From DATFDN01 sp963818885 (GTDB taxonomy: Bacteria; Pseudomonadota; Alphaproteobacteria; Acetobacterales; Acetobacteraceae), in the NCBI GenBank assembly GCA_963818885.1, contig CAWFTP010000001.1, positions 310,001-374,000 of the forward strand: 64,000 nt of DNA, in the 5' to 3' direction. The position numbers and the translations under genes are program-made. The notes under the pieces were generated by a model, which had not been told where the DNA came from, did no database searches, and was given only the letters and a program-made list of their open reading frames with translations. Position 1 is the stretch's first letter; every line of letters begins with the position of its first letter. Shown in pieces: positions 1 to 8,379 of the stretch.

Positions 1-52
1 GTTGCGCCGAGCGCCCGTGTCGATGCAGACTACCGTGTCGGAGGACGAAGCC

Positions 53-307
53 ATGCGCAAGACCGTCGCTGTCCTGATCGCCGGGGAGCTGTATCTCCTG
101 CCCCTGCCGGCGACGCCGATCGCCGCCGACGTGCCGGGGCTCGCCGCGGTGAAGGCGATGCTCGCCCAGCACGGCGACGACGCCGCTGGGATTTGCGGCG
201 CCGTCTGCGTCGACTTCGCCCCGACCGGCTCGTTCCAGATCGCCGATGACGGCGGCAATGACGTGCGATACGACGTGGCCAAGGCGGTCATGGACGGTAC
301 GACCTGA
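53..307 (+). CDS. Small hypothetical protein upstream of ycaO
   Basis: An 84-residue protein. The ATG at 53 is chosen over upstream in-frame codons because GGAGGA lies about 8 bases before it. I recognise no family. It begins with a hydrophobic stretch (VAVLIAGELYLLPLP), has two cysteines in GICGAVC, and ends in an acidic GG-containing tail (IADDGGNDVRYD). It ends just before the ycaO-like reading frame, so the two are probably co-transcribed. A role as partner or peptide substrate of the YcaO-TfuA pair is possible, but there is no Cys/Ser/Thr-rich core to support it. Confidence 0.55.
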   Translation: MRKTVAVLIAGELYLLPLPATPIAADVPGLAAVKAMLAQHGDDAAGICGAVCVDFAPTGSFQIADDGGNDVRYDVAKAVMDGTT

Positions 308-381
308 CCGCGCGATGCGGGACGCATCGCGTCGTCGCACCTGAGCAGACCCTCGAGCGTGTCCGCCCACTTCTCCCCCGC

Positions 382-1620
382 ATGGGAATCACGCGCATCG
401 CCAGCGTGACCGGGCTCGACCGCATCGGCATTCCGGTCGCGATCGCGGTGCGGCCAAACTCGCGCTCGATATCGGTCGCGCAAGGCAAGGGCCAGACCAA
501 GCAATTCGCTCTCGCCTCGGCGGCGATGGAAGCGATCGAGACCTGGCACGCCGAGGACCTCGCCGCCCGCATCCGCGTCGCCACAAGCCGCGAGCTCGGC
601 GCCGCCGTCGGTCCCGCGACACTCTGCTGCACCAACCGCCCCCTGTCCGACGACACGCCAATCCCCTGGATCGCCGCCACCCCATTGCGCGGCCCCTCCC
701 CCTACCCCCTCCTCCAAACTTCGTCCCCCCTCCCCTTGGGGGAGGGGGTAGGGGGAGGGGTCACGCACTCGCCGCCTTCTTTCCCCTCTCCCCCCGCAGC
801 GCGGGAGAGGCAGGGTGAGGGGGGCACGCGATACCTCCCCGCCGAACTCATTCACACCGACTACACGATCCCGCCCATGCCGGGCAGCGGCTACTTCCTC
901 ACCTCCACCAACGGCCTCGCCTCCGGCAACACGATGGACGAGGCCATCAGCGCCGCCCTCTGCGAAGTCATCGAGCGCGACGCGATCGCGCTGTGGCACG
1001 CGCGCACCCCGCAGCAGCGCGCCGCAAGCCACGTCGACCTAGCGAGCGTGGAGGACCCAGGATGCCGCACGCTGCTCGACCGCTACGCCGCCGCGGGGAT
1101 CGCCGTGCGAGCCTGGAACATCACCAGCGATATCGGCGTCTCCGCCTTCCTGTGCTGGATACGCGAAGCCGACGCCCGCCACGCCACCCTGCGCCAGACC
1201 TTCGCCGGCGCCGGCTGCCACCCTGATCCGGCGATCGCGCTCTCGCGCGCGCTGACCGAGGCGGCGCAGACGCGGCTGAACGTGATCGTCGGCACCCGCG
1301 ACGATTTGCCGACGCAATACGTGGCGCGCGCCGCGGCGATGGTCGGTCCGGTCGTGATGGACGTGTTCGCCGCCGAATTCCCGGCGCATCGCCTCGCCGA
1401 CATTGCCGGTTTCCGCGCCGAGGACCCCGCCGGCGACGTGGCGTGGACGCTGGCGGGATTGCGCGGCGCCGGAATCGCGACACCGCTAATGGTCGACCTC
1501 ACCCGCGCGGAGATCGGCGTGCCGGTGGTGCGCGTCGTCGTCCGCGGCCTGGAGGGTGACTGCCACCACTCCTCCTACGTCCCCGGCAAGCGGGCGCGCA
1601 CGATGGAAACCGGAGCGTGA
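382..1620 (+). CDS. ycaO: YcaO-domain protein (ATP-dependent cyclodehydratase / thioamidation type)
   Basis: YcaO proteins use ATP to activate backbone amides, forming azolines or, with TfuA, thioamides. The signature is clear: an early EAIETWHAED block, then NGLASGNTMDEAISAAL followed by EVIERDAIALW, and a C-terminal VPGKRA. It overlaps tfuA by 4 bp, the usual YcaO-TfuA pairing. Two oddities are seen. Residues of about 103-149 are low-complexity, encoded by palindromic repeat DNA (see the repeat feature). Family-like sequence in the same frame (RVRPLLPRMGITR) also extends upstream of ATG 382 to about 304, where no ATG, GTG or TTG exists, so the native start may be lost or shifted. Family assignment is firm; the substrate is unknown. 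Confidence 0.85.
   Translation: MGITRIASVTGLDRIGIPVAIAVRPNSRSISVAQGKGQTKQFALASAAMEAIETWHAEDLAARIRVATSRELGAAVGPATLCCTNRPLSDDTPIPWIAATPLRGPSPYPLLQTSSPLPLGEGVGGGVTHSPPSFPSPPAARERQGEGGTRYLPAELIHTDYTIPPMPGSGYFLTSTNGLASGNTMDEAISAALCEVIERDAIALWHARTPQQRAASHVDLASVEDPGCRTLLDRYAAAGIAVRAWNITSDIGVSAFLCWIREADARHATLRQTFAGAGCHPDPAIALSRALTEAAQTRLNVIVGTRDDLPTQYVARAAAMVGPVVMDVFAAEFPAHRLADIAGFRAEDPAGDVAWTLAGLRGAGIATPLMVDLTRAEIGVPVVRVVVRGLEGDCHHSSYVPGKRARTMETGA
690..828. repeat. Palindromic repeat DNA inserted in frame within ycaO
   Basis: This block holds two units. Unit A is a perfect inverted repeat with 20-bp arms at 693-712 and 741-760, C-rich on the left and G-rich on the right. Unit B (about 783-822) is a second hairpin-like element sharing CCCCTCTCCCCCCGC and GCAGGGTGAGGGGG with the intergenic copy near 7020-7065. 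Together they add roughly 45 codons (a P/S/G-rich stretch) between two normal YcaO segments without breaking the frame. Confidence 0.8.
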
Positions 1621-2360
1621 GCACGGTCATCTTCGCCGGTCCGTCACTGTCGCGCGCTCCGGCGGAGGCAACGGAGGGTTTCGTGATGCGCGGTCCAGCC
1701 CGGCAGGGCGACTTGTACCGCGCGGCACTGGAGGACCCGACTGCGATTGGCCTGATCGACGGCTATTTCGAGGCGGTCCCCTCGGTCTGGCACAAGGAGA
1801 TTCTGTGGGCGCTCTCCCGGGGCATCGTGGTCTACGGCGCCGCCAGCATCGGCGCGCTGCGCGCGGTCGAGTGCGCCCGGTTCGGGATGATCGGCGTCGG
1901 GAGAGTGTTCGAGGCCTATCGCGACGGCAGGCTCGACGAGGATGACGAGGTCGCCCTCCTGCATGGCCCCCCCGAGACCGGCTACCTGCCGCTGACCGAG
2001 GCGATGGTGAACATACGCGCGACGCTCGCCCGCGCCGTCGCCGAACACATCATTGACGTGGCCGCGGCCGACACACTGACCAAGATCGCCAAGGCGATGT
2101 TCTACAAGAACCGCACCTGGGCCGCGCTGCTCGCCTTAGCCAACACCCGCGTTGTCACTGTGGAATTCGCCACGTGGCTGCCACGAGGACGGCTCGATCA
2201 AAAGCGCCTAGATGCGCTCGAACTGCTGGCCGTCATGCGCACGCAGCCGCCTCGACGCCAAACGTCGCCCCAATGGGAACTCGCCCACAGCGCAATGTGG
2301 GATACGGCGCAGAGGGCGATCGACGAGTCCCCCAACGCACCTTCAAGGGGGGCATGCTGA
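1617..2360 (+). CDS. tfuA: TfuA-like protein
   Basis: A TfuA-core protein of 247 aa, partner of YcaO in trifolitoxin-type and thioamide-forming systems. The TfuA core is visible in IFAGPSLS near the N-terminus, GLIDGYFEAVPSVWHKEI, GIVVYGAASIGALRAVE (the most conserved block), and GPPETGYLPLTEAMVNIR. The GTG start at 1617 overlaps the ycaO stop (GTGA), indicating translational coupling. The 3' end overlaps the convergent metalloprotease-like gene by 18 bp. TfuA is thought to supply sulfur or tune YcaO chemistry; the modified target here is unknown. Confidence 0.85.
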   Translation: MSTVIFAGPSLSRAPAEATEGFVMRGPARQGDLYRAALEDPTAIGLIDGYFEAVPSVWHKEILWALSRGIVVYGAASIGALRAVECARFGMIGVGRVFEAYRDGRLDEDDEVALLHGPPETGYLPLTEAMVNIRATLARAVAEHIIDVAAADTLTKIAKAMFYKNRTWAALLALANTRVVTVEFATWLPRGRLDQKRLDALELLAVMRTQPPRRQTSPQWELAHSAMWDTAQRAIDESPNAPSRGAC

Positions 2361-3596
2361 TGTCTTGGGAAAATCCGCGGGAGGAGGAATTGCATTATCG
2401 CCGTTCAGCTTGGCAGTGATGCTCTTCAGCAACTCGATCTTCTTTCTAAATGGGCTGCCGTCCTGAAATAATTGGGACATGACTGGGATATTCAGTATAA
2501 CCCCATTATCCATGGGCACGTTCAGGCACAGCGACCGCAGGCCCGCTCGGTAGAGCGCCCACATCGTGTAGCTCTCGGCAAAATCCTCGACGGGGGACGT
2601 CGCTGCTTGTGCAGTGGGAAAGCCGCTCGAATAGAGTTGATCGAGGAACGTGCCGATATCGCTGCTATTGCTGCTATTGCCGATCGGCCAACCCTGAAAA
2701 CCAAATCCACCAAGAGGAACACTGTACCTCTTGAGAGTCTCTTGAAAGGTCGTCATTTTGGGATTTCCCCAGATCCCTTCTAATGTCCACGGGGGATCGT
2801 AGGCGACCGGCTCGGCAACATAGTTGATCCAGCTCCAGGTCGGAAACGTTCCGGGGTTCAGTTGGTAGCACGTGGTAGGGCACACGATGCCCGGAGAACT
2901 CTGAACGGGCACGCCAGAGTTCGAAGAGGCATAGAGCCCCACACCCACTCCACCATACGCTCTGTTCCAATAATGGGCAACTTCGTGCGCGATAATTTCA
3001 TAGGCCGCATATAGATGGGATTCCGGAGAGTCTGTTGACAAAAAAGTTGGCATTATTTTTGGGCTATAGTCCTTAGATTTCGGCTTTGGTCCTCCGGGGT
3101 ACCAAAAGAGTTCAATGAGTTTAGCTGTCTCGTGTTGAGCAAGTGTATATTTCTGGTCGAATGCAAGTTCGGAGACCCCAATGTACAATCTGTTAAGGGA
3201 ATCGTTCCATAATGCCCATCCAATGTCCCCTGTCAATGGAACATGACTATGAAGAATCCGCCTACGATGGCATATCGGATCTTTTGGTATAATGAAAACT
3301 TTGGTTGTTATGCTCTCGTTGTTAAACAGCCTCTGAATTTCTTCGGCAAACATTTTACCTAGGGTATTCAGAGTTGTGAGATCATCGGCAAAATGTGCCA
3401 CGCAGTTGTCGGGAGCGCATTGCTTATCCAGTTCGACCGGGACATCGCTGCTGCTCGTCGCCCCTGGCCCTGGCGACGGAAAGCCTTGGACGCACACATT
3501 GTCTTCATTAAACGTCGGAGGGTCAGCCCATCCCACTCCAGCCCACCCCACGACACCGAATAGCGCCACACCCAGCACGACCAGAAGCTTGCGCAT
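2343..3596 (-). CDS. Secreted protein with HEVAH zinc-metallopeptidase motif
   Basis: A 417-aa protein. The ATG at 3596 is preceded by a GGAGGT ribosome site. The N-terminus is a signal peptide (hydrophobic run VVLGVALFGVVGWAGVG, likely cleavage after GWA), so the product is exported. HEVAH at residues 204-208 is a zinc-peptidase signature and EDFAE at 337-341 could supply the third ligand, as in gluzincin-type enzymes. I cannot name a peptidase family. The gene is visibly AT-richer than its neighbours (tracts of A and T near 3040-3360), suggesting acquisition from another source. It converges on tfuA. Activity is inferred from the motif only. Confidence 0.7.
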   Translation of the reverse strand: MRKLLVVLGVALFGVVGWAGVGWADPPTFNEDNVCVQGFPSPGPGATSSSDVPVELDKQCAPDNCVAHFADDLTTLNTLGKMFAEEIQRLFNNESITTKVFIIPKDPICHRRRILHSHVPLTGDIGWALWNDSLNRLYIGVSELAFDQKYTLAQHETAKLIELFWYPGGPKPKSKDYSPKIMPTFLSTDSPESHLYAAYEIIAHEVAHYWNRAYGGVGVGLYASSNSGVPVQSSPGIVCPTTCYQLNPGTFPTWSWINYVAEPVAYDPPWTLEGIWGNPKMTTFQETLKRYSVPLGGFGFQGWPIGNSSNSSDIGTFLDQLYSSGFPTAQAATSPVEDFAESYTMWALYRAGLRSLCLNVPMDNGVILNIPVMSQLFQDGSPFRKKIELLKSITAKLNGDNAIPPPADFPKTSACPP

Positions 3597-3742
3597 TTTG
3601 CGACCTCCGCTTCCTCCCGGACGGCCAGTCTGGAACCCGAATGAAACGGTACGCAACAAAAATCGTGCCAGATCCGGCCGCCACGGCTTGGGAGCCGAGT
3701 GGCGCTCGTTTAAGCTGGCTTAGTCTAGCTCAGGACACCCAC

Positions 3743-3985
3743 ATGGCTCACGTTGGCGCATTCGAGGCGAAGAACCGGCTCGGCCAGCTCCTTGATCTTG
3801 TGGAGAAGGGCGAGGAGGTGGTCATTACCCGCCACGGCAAGGAAGTCGCGCGACTTGTGCCTCCCCGGACAAGCCATGACAAGGATGCCGCGCGCGCAGC
3901 GGCCCAGCGCATCCGCGACATGCGCCGTGGTGTGACCTTGGGCGGCGCCACGCTCAAGGAGCTCATCGACGAAGGCCGCCGATGA
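3743..3985 (+). CDS. Phd/YefM-type antitoxin
   Basis: An 80-aa antitoxin. The start MAHVGAFEAKNRLGQLLDLV and the motif GEEVVITRHGKEVARLVP are diagnostic of the Phd/YefM DNA-binding fold; the C-terminal part (about 50-80) should wrap the toxin. It overlaps the downstream PIN toxin by 4 bp (ATGA), as expected for a coupled toxin-antitoxin pair. It likely represses its own promoter in the preceding 140-bp gap, but I see no clear palindrome there. ATG 3743 is preferred over an upstream in-frame ATG because it matches the family N-terminus. Confidence 0.85.
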   Translation: MAHVGAFEAKNRLGQLLDLVEKGEEVVITRHGKEVARLVPPRTSHDKDAARAAAQRIRDMRRGVTLGGATLKELIDEGRR

Positions 3986-4395
3986 AATCGGTGATCGACG
4001 CGTCGATCACGCTGAGCTGGTATTTCGAGGACGAACGCAGCGAGCAGTCCGACCGCGTGCTCGACCTCGTCACCGAGAACGGCGCCGTCGTGCCCGGGCC
4101 GTGGCAGCTGGTGGTCGCCAATGGCTTTCGCACCGGCATTCGCCGCAAGCGCATTGACATGGCCTTCCGCGACAATGCGTTGCAAGCCCTCGCCAGTCTG
4201 CCGATCGCGCTCGATGCGGAGACCGATGCGCAATCCTGGACCGGCATCCTCGCCCTCGCCGACCGCTTCGACCTGACGCCGTATGACGCGGCCTATCTCG
4301 AACTCGCGCATCGCCGCGCTCTCCCGCTTGCGACAGCCGATCGCGATCTTCAGAAAGCCGCCACCCGCCTTGGCGTGTCGCTGGTTGGAGTCTGA
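3982..4395 (+). CDS. vapC: VapC-family PIN-domain toxin
   Basis: A 137-aa PIN-domain ribonuclease. Acidic residues sit as expected: the first Asp in SVIDASITLSWYF, a central Glu in DERSEQSD, and Asp residues in LTPYDAAYLELA and ATADRDL. Partner of the Phd-type protein encoded just upstream with a 4-bp overlap. VapC toxins cleave specific RNAs, often tRNAs; the target here is unknown. The module sits between an AT-rich foreign-looking gene and a run of metabolic genes, consistent with a small mobile insertion. Confidence 0.87.
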   Translation: MKSVIDASITLSWYFEDERSEQSDRVLDLVTENGAVVPGPWQLVVANGFRTGIRRKRIDMAFRDNALQALASLPIALDAETDAQSWTGILALADRFDLTPYDAAYLELAHRRALPLATADRDLQKAATRLGVSLVGV

Positions 4396-4411
4396 TGCAG
4401 ATGCGGCTTCC

Positions 4412-5122
4412 ATGACCCATCCCCTCGCCGGCAAGCGCGCCATCGTCACCGGCCATCGCGGCGGGATTGGCGCCTCCATCGCCGGGCTGTTCGCCGAGCA
4501 GGGCGCCGACGTGATCGGCCTCGACCTCCCCGATTTCGACCTCGCCGACACCGCGACGGTGGAACACCGCGCCGCCGCGCTGACCGAGGCGCGCGGCCCC
4601 GTCGACATCCTGGTGAACAACGCCGGCGTGACCGTGCTCGGCAGCGTGCTCGACACCCCGCTCGACGAAGTGGAACGCGTCTTCCGCGTCAACTTTCTCG
4701 CCGCCTACGCGCTGATGCGCGCCGTCATCCCCGGCATGCGTGAACGCAAGCGCGGCGCGATCGTCAACATCGCCTCCGATCAGGCGCTGATCGGCAAGCG
4801 CGCCAGCGCCGCCTATGGCGCGAGCAAGGCCGCCATCGCCCAGCTCACGCGCTCCGCCGCGCTCGACTGGGCGGCGGACGGCATCCGGGTGAACTGCATC
4901 GCTCCCGGCAGCACCGACACGCCGATGCTCGCCCGCGTGACGCGCGAGCTCTCCGCCCGCTTCGGTATCTCGTCCGAGGACGCCTACCGCGCCGACGTGC
5001 CGCTCGGCCGCTTCGCCGATCCGCGCGAGATCGCCGCGGCCGTGGCGTTCCTCGCCTCCGACGCCGCCTCCTTCATCACCGGCGTCGTGCTGCCGGTGGA
5101 CGGCGGCGGCACCGCGCAGTGA
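4412..5122 (+). CDS. SDR family oxidoreductase
   Basis: A 236-aa short-chain dehydrogenase. The nucleotide site is TGHRGGIGASIAG near residue 11 (a variant TGxxxGIG), followed by NNAGV, a catalytic Ser in NIASDQ, and YGASKAA (Tyr-x3-Lys). The C-terminal PVDGGGTAQ is typical. ATG 4412 lies shortly after vapC and gives the standard SDR N-terminus. The stop overlaps the next SDR gene by 4 bp, so the two are likely one operon and may act on related alcohol/ketone substrates. Specificity cannot be read from sequence. Confidence 0.9.
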   Translation: MTHPLAGKRAIVTGHRGGIGASIAGLFAEQGADVIGLDLPDFDLADTATVEHRAAALTEARGPVDILVNNAGVTVLGSVLDTPLDEVERVFRVNFLAAYALMRAVIPGMRERKRGAIVNIASDQALIGKRASAAYGASKAAIAQLTRSAALDWAADGIRVNCIAPGSTDTPMLARVTRELSARFGISSEDAYRADVPLGRFADPREIAAAVAFLASDAASFITGVVLPVDGGGTAQ

Positions 5123-5814
5123 GGATTGCGCTCGTCACCGGCGCCTCAGGCGGCATCGGCGCCGCCATCGCCGCGCGCCTCGCCACCGACGGATGGGAGG
5201 TTGTCGCGGTCGCGCGCCGCCCGCCGGAGCCGCGACCCGCCGACTTCCGTGCCTGCGACCTCACCGACGCGGATGCGACGCGCGCGCTGATCGGCGGCCT
5301 GCCGCGTATCGACGCGCTGGTGAATGCCGCGGGCGCCGCCGGGACCAATCCGGTTGATACCTCGGACGACGCGCTCTGGCACCGCATCGTCGCCGCCAAT
5401 CTGCACACCACCTACCATTGCTGCAGCGCCGCGCAGGCCCGCCTGCCGGACGGGTCGGGGCGCATCGTCAACATCGCCTCTACGCTCGGCCTGCGCGGCG
5501 TTCCCGACCAGACCGCGTACTGCGCCGCCAAGCACGCGGTCATCGGCTACACCCGCGCGCTCGCCCTCGCGCTCGCCCCGCGCGGCATCACGGTGAACGC
5601 GATCTGCCCCGGCTGGACCGACACGGCGATGGCCGCGTCGCGCTTCGCCGCGCTCGGCATCACCCGCGAGCAGGCCGCCGCCGGCATGCCCACCGGGCGC
5701 ATCGTCGCCCCCGAGGAGGTCGCCGCCGCCGCCGCCTTCCTGCTCAGCCTCGAAGCCGCCAGCATCACCGGCCACGCGCTGCCGATCGACGGCGGCGGCC
5801 TCGCAGCACCTTGA
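5119..5814 (+). CDS. SDR family oxidoreductase
   Basis: A 231-aa classical SDR: TGASGGIGAAIA at the N-terminus, NAAGAAG, catalytic Ser in NIASTLG, YCAAKHA (Tyr-x3-Lys) and the terminal PIDGGGL. It starts at GTG 5119 inside the stop region of the preceding SDR and overlaps the DUF1491 gene, so three genes are tightly coupled. Its sequence is distinct from the preceding SDR, so this is not a recent tandem duplication. Probably NADP-dependent reduction of a 3-oxo or hydroxy acid, but this is family-level inference. Confidence 0.9.
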   Translation: MRIALVTGASGGIGAAIAARLATDGWEVVAVARRPPEPRPADFRACDLTDADATRALIGGLPRIDALVNAAGAAGTNPVDTSDDALWHRIVAANLHTTYHCCSAAQARLPDGSGRIVNIASTLGLRGVPDQTAYCAAKHAVIGYTRALALALAPRGITVNAICPGWTDTAMAASRFAALGITREQAAAGMPTGRIVAPEEVAAAAAFLLSLEAASITGHALPIDGGGLAAP

Positions 5815-6143
5815 GCGAACCGCGCATCAAATCCGGCCTCTGGGTCGGCATGGCGCTTCGCCTCGGCAATCAGAGCGGCCGACACGGCGCGGTGCTGCGC
5901 AAAGGGGACGCGGATTCGGGCGGCATCCTGGTCGTGCTGCGCGGACGTGAAGGGCTGTGCGTGCTCTCCCAGGTCCGCGCCGCCGAGGCGCCCGCCTGGA
6001 TGCGCGCGACCGGCCCGGCACCCGTGGACGACGCCACGGCGGACGCCTACGTCGCCCGCCAGGTCCGCCGCGACCCCGACCTCTGGGTGGTGGAGTTCGA
6101 GGCGCCGGACCTGCTGCCGCCGTTCGAGGCGAAGATCGTCTGA
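5811..6143 (+). CDS. DUF1491 family protein
   Basis: A 110-aa protein beginning at TTG 5811, which overlaps the preceding stop. The start is chosen because the family begins with a PRIKSGLWV-like segment. Conserved features are LRKGDADSGGILVVL, RDPDLWVVEFE and the ending FEAKIV. DUF1491 is a small alphaproteobacterial family of unknown function, often found beside cell-wall or SDR genes. It ends directly against the convergent enoyl-CoA hydratase gene. Confidence 0.8.
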   Translation: MSEPRIKSGLWVGMALRLGNQSGRHGAVLRKGDADSGGILVVLRGREGLCVLSQVRAAEAPAWMRATGPAPVDDATADAYVARQVRRDPDLWVVEFEAPDLLPPFEAKIV

Positions 6144-6998
6144 TCAGTCCGGATCGCGTCCGCGCACCGCTGCGAAGCCCTCGCCGAACGCCGCGTCGCG
6201 CTGCTGGAAGGCATGGCGCAGCCCGTGCTCGCGCATCGTCGCCTTGAACGCCATCGCCTTGGGCGCGAGATGGCCGCGCGCGTCGATCTCGGCGCCGATC
6301 CGCTGCAACGTGCGCGCGCCCATCAGCTCCAGCCCCAGATTGACCAGCCGCTTGTTGGCCGCCAGCAGATTCGGATCGACCAGCCCCATGCGAGCGGCGA
6401 GCCGCATCACCTCGGTCTCCAGCTGATCCGCCGGGTAGGATTTCAGCGCAAGCCCGATCTCCACCGCGTCCTTGCCGGTGAGCGAATCGCCCGTGAACAG
6501 CAGCCGCTTCGCCCATTGCGGCCCGCAATGATAGAGCCACATGCTGCCCGGGGGCGTGCCGAGGTCGCGCACCGGCGGAAAGCCGATCCGCGCGTCATCG
6601 GCGACGATGACGATGTCGCAGAACCACGCGAGCTCGGTGCCGATCCCGGTGCAGGTCCCGTGCACCTGGGCGATGACCGGCTTGTGCATGTCGAACAGCT
6701 CGATGCGCAGCTTCTGGCCCTGCTCCAGCCGCCAGACGTCGTCGTCGATCTCCGTCCGCCCGCGATACTCCTCGCCGCGTCCCGACCCGTATTCGTTGAG
6801 GTCGGCGCCAGCGCAGAAATGCGGCCCGGCACCGCGCAGCACGACGCAATGGACCGGGTTGAACTCGTCCGCCTCTTTCAGCGCCGCGTTCAGCTCGCGC
6901 AGGAGCTTGCCGCTCAGCGCGTTGCGCCGCTCGGGCCGGTCGAGCGTAACGATCGCGGTGGTATCCATCACCTCGTAGCGAATGTGCTCGAACTGCAT
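6144..6998 (-). CDS. Enoyl-CoA hydratase/isomerase family protein
   Basis: A crotonase-fold protein of 284 aa. ATG 6998 follows AAGGAGG. The N-terminus carries DRPERRNALSGKLL, then the oxyanion-hole segment AGADLNEYGSGRG and GTCTGIGTELAWFCDIVI. Crotonases hydrate or isomerise acyl-CoA thioesters. The residues that usually provide the two catalytic glutamates are not both obvious (GTPPGSM in the second loop), so the exact reaction is uncertain. It stands alone, convergent with the SDR-DUF1491 operon and separated from the next gene by a palindromic repeat. Confidence 0.85.
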   Translation of the reverse strand: MQFEHIRYEVMDTTAIVTLDRPERRNALSGKLLRELNAALKEADEFNPVHCVVLRGAGPHFCAGADLNEYGSGRGEEYRGRTEIDDDVWRLEQGQKLRIELFDMHKPVIAQVHGTCTGIGTELAWFCDIVIVADDARIGFPPVRDLGTPPGSMWLYHCGPQWAKRLLFTGDSLTGKDAVEIGLALKSYPADQLETEVMRLAARMGLVDPNLLAANKRLVNLGLELMGARTLQRIGAEIDARGHLAPKAMAFKATMREHGLRHAFQQRDAAFGEGFAAVRGRDPD

Positions 6999-7019
6999 CG
7001 CGCCCTCCTTAAAAAGCGT

Positions 7020-7065
7020 CCCCTCTCCCCCCGCGGCTTTCGGGGCAGAGGCAGGGTGAGGGGGA
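7020..7065. repeat. Intergenic palindromic repeat (unit B type)
   Basis: A hairpin-forming element between divergent genes. It shares CCCCTCTCCCCCCGC and the block GGCAGGGTGAGGGGG with the second unit inserted in ycaO near 783-822. This identifies the ycaO insertion as part of a dispersed repeat family in this genome. It could affect transcript stability but has no T-run of a terminator. Confidence 0.7.
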
Positions 7066-7140
7066 TGCGCCACACGGACAATCCTTGCGAGCCCCCCTTC
7101 CCCGGCCGACAATCGGGCGTCACGACCCCAGGGCGCTCCG

Positions 7141-8370
7141 ATGAAATTCGGCATCTTCTACGAATTGCAACTACCCCGTCCGTGGACGCAAACCAGCGAG
7201 TACGACCTGTTCCAGCAGGCGCTCGGCCAGATGGAGCTCGCGGATCGGCTCGGCTACGACTACGTCTGGATGGTCGAGCACCATTTCCTCGAGGAATACT
7301 CGCACTGCTCCGCTCCCGACGTGTTCCTCGGCGCCGCCAGCCAGCGCACCAAGCGCATCCGGCTTGGTCACGGCGTGATCCAGCTCACCACCAACCAGCC
7401 GCAGCGCGTCGCCGAGAAGGTGGCGACGCTCGACCTGCTCTCCGGCGGGCGCGTCGATCTCGGCATGGGCGAGGCGGCGGGGCCGGCGGAGCTGCATCCG
7501 TTCGGCGTGCGCGTGCGCGACAAGCGCGACCGCTGGGAGGAGGCGGTGCGCGCCATCGTGCCGATGTTCACCAACACGGCGTGGGAGTTCCACGGCCAGT
7601 ACCACGATTTCGCCGCCCGCAACGTGATCCCCAAGCCGCTGCAGAAGCCGCATCCGCCGCTTTGGGTCGCCTGCTCCAACATCCAGACCATCGCCGATGC
7701 CGGGGCCTGGGGAATGGGCGCGCTCGGCTTCTCCTTCGTCTCCCCGGAGGCGGCGCGCGCCTGGGTGCATCGCTATTACAACACGCTGATCCGCGCGCCG
7801 CGCCGTTTGGGGGATTATCCGGCCAATCCGAACATCGCGATCGTCAACGGCTTCATGTGCGCGCCGACCGATGCGGAGGCGATCGAGCTCGCCGCTGGCT
7901 GGACCTTCTTCATCTTCGCCCTGTCCTACTACGGGCGCAAAGGCGTCGATGCGCCCGGCGAGGGCGATCTGTGGCGCGAGTACCAAGCCTGGCGCGGCAC
8001 CGAGAAGGCGCAGGCGGCGCTGCGCAACGGGCTGATAGGCTCACCAGAAACCATCAGGCGCAAGCTGCGCCAGTTCGCCGACGCCCATGTCGATCAGGTG
8101 ATCCTGCTCAACCAGGCGGGCAAGACGACGGACAAGGCGATCCGCGACAGCCTCGACCTGTTCGCCCGCGAGGTGATGCCGGAGTTCCGCGCCGCCGAGC
8201 CGGAACAGCAGGCGTGGAAGCGGGGCGTGCTCGACGGCTCCATCGTCCTGGAGGACATCGACACCGCCGCCTACGACCTCTACGCGCACCAGAACGAGGA
8301 CATCGTCCGCCTGACGCCCGCGCAGCTGAAGGAGCGCATGGCGCAAAAGGAACGCGCGCCCGCCGGCTGA
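7141..8370 (+). CDS. LLM class flavin-dependent oxidoreductase (luciferase-like monooxygenase)
   Basis: A 409-aa bacterial-luciferase-fold protein. Features include KFGIFYELQLPRPW at the start, DYVWMVEHHFLEEYSH (the typical EHH), a flavin-binding region with RIRLGHGVIQL and NQPQRVAEKVATLDLLSGGR. Family members use reduced FMN or F420 to oxidise organic substrates. ATG 7141 gives the canonical start. The following gene encodes a deazaflavin-type nitroreductase-fold protein only 9 bp away, so the two are probably co-expressed. Confidence 0.9.
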   Translation: MKFGIFYELQLPRPWTQTSEYDLFQQALGQMELADRLGYDYVWMVEHHFLEEYSHCSAPDVFLGAASQRTKRIRLGHGVIQLTTNQPQRVAEKVATLDLLSGGRVDLGMGEAAGPAELHPFGVRVRDKRDRWEEAVRAIVPMFTNTAWEFHGQYHDFAARNVIPKPLQKPHPPLWVACSNIQTIADAGAWGMGALGFSFVSPEAARAWVHRYYNTLIRAPRRLGDYPANPNIAIVNGFMCAPTDAEAIELAAGWTFFIFALSYYGRKGVDAPGEGDLWREYQAWRGTEKAQAALRNGLIGSPETIRRKLRQFADAHVDQVILLNQAGKTTDKAIRDSLDLFAREVMPEFRAAEPEQQAWKRGVLDGSIVLEDIDTAAYDLYAHQNEDIVRLTPAQLKERMAQKERAPAG

Positions 8371-8379
8371 ACCGCCGCG

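Noticed and set aside
53..307. Small ORF as a RiPP precursor for YcaO-TfuA
   Set aside because: No leader/core boundary or residue-rich core is visible; kept only as hypothetical protein.
693..822. The ycaO repeat block as a CRISPR-like or tandem array
   Set aside because: Units are palindromes of two kinds without regular spacers or repeated spacing.
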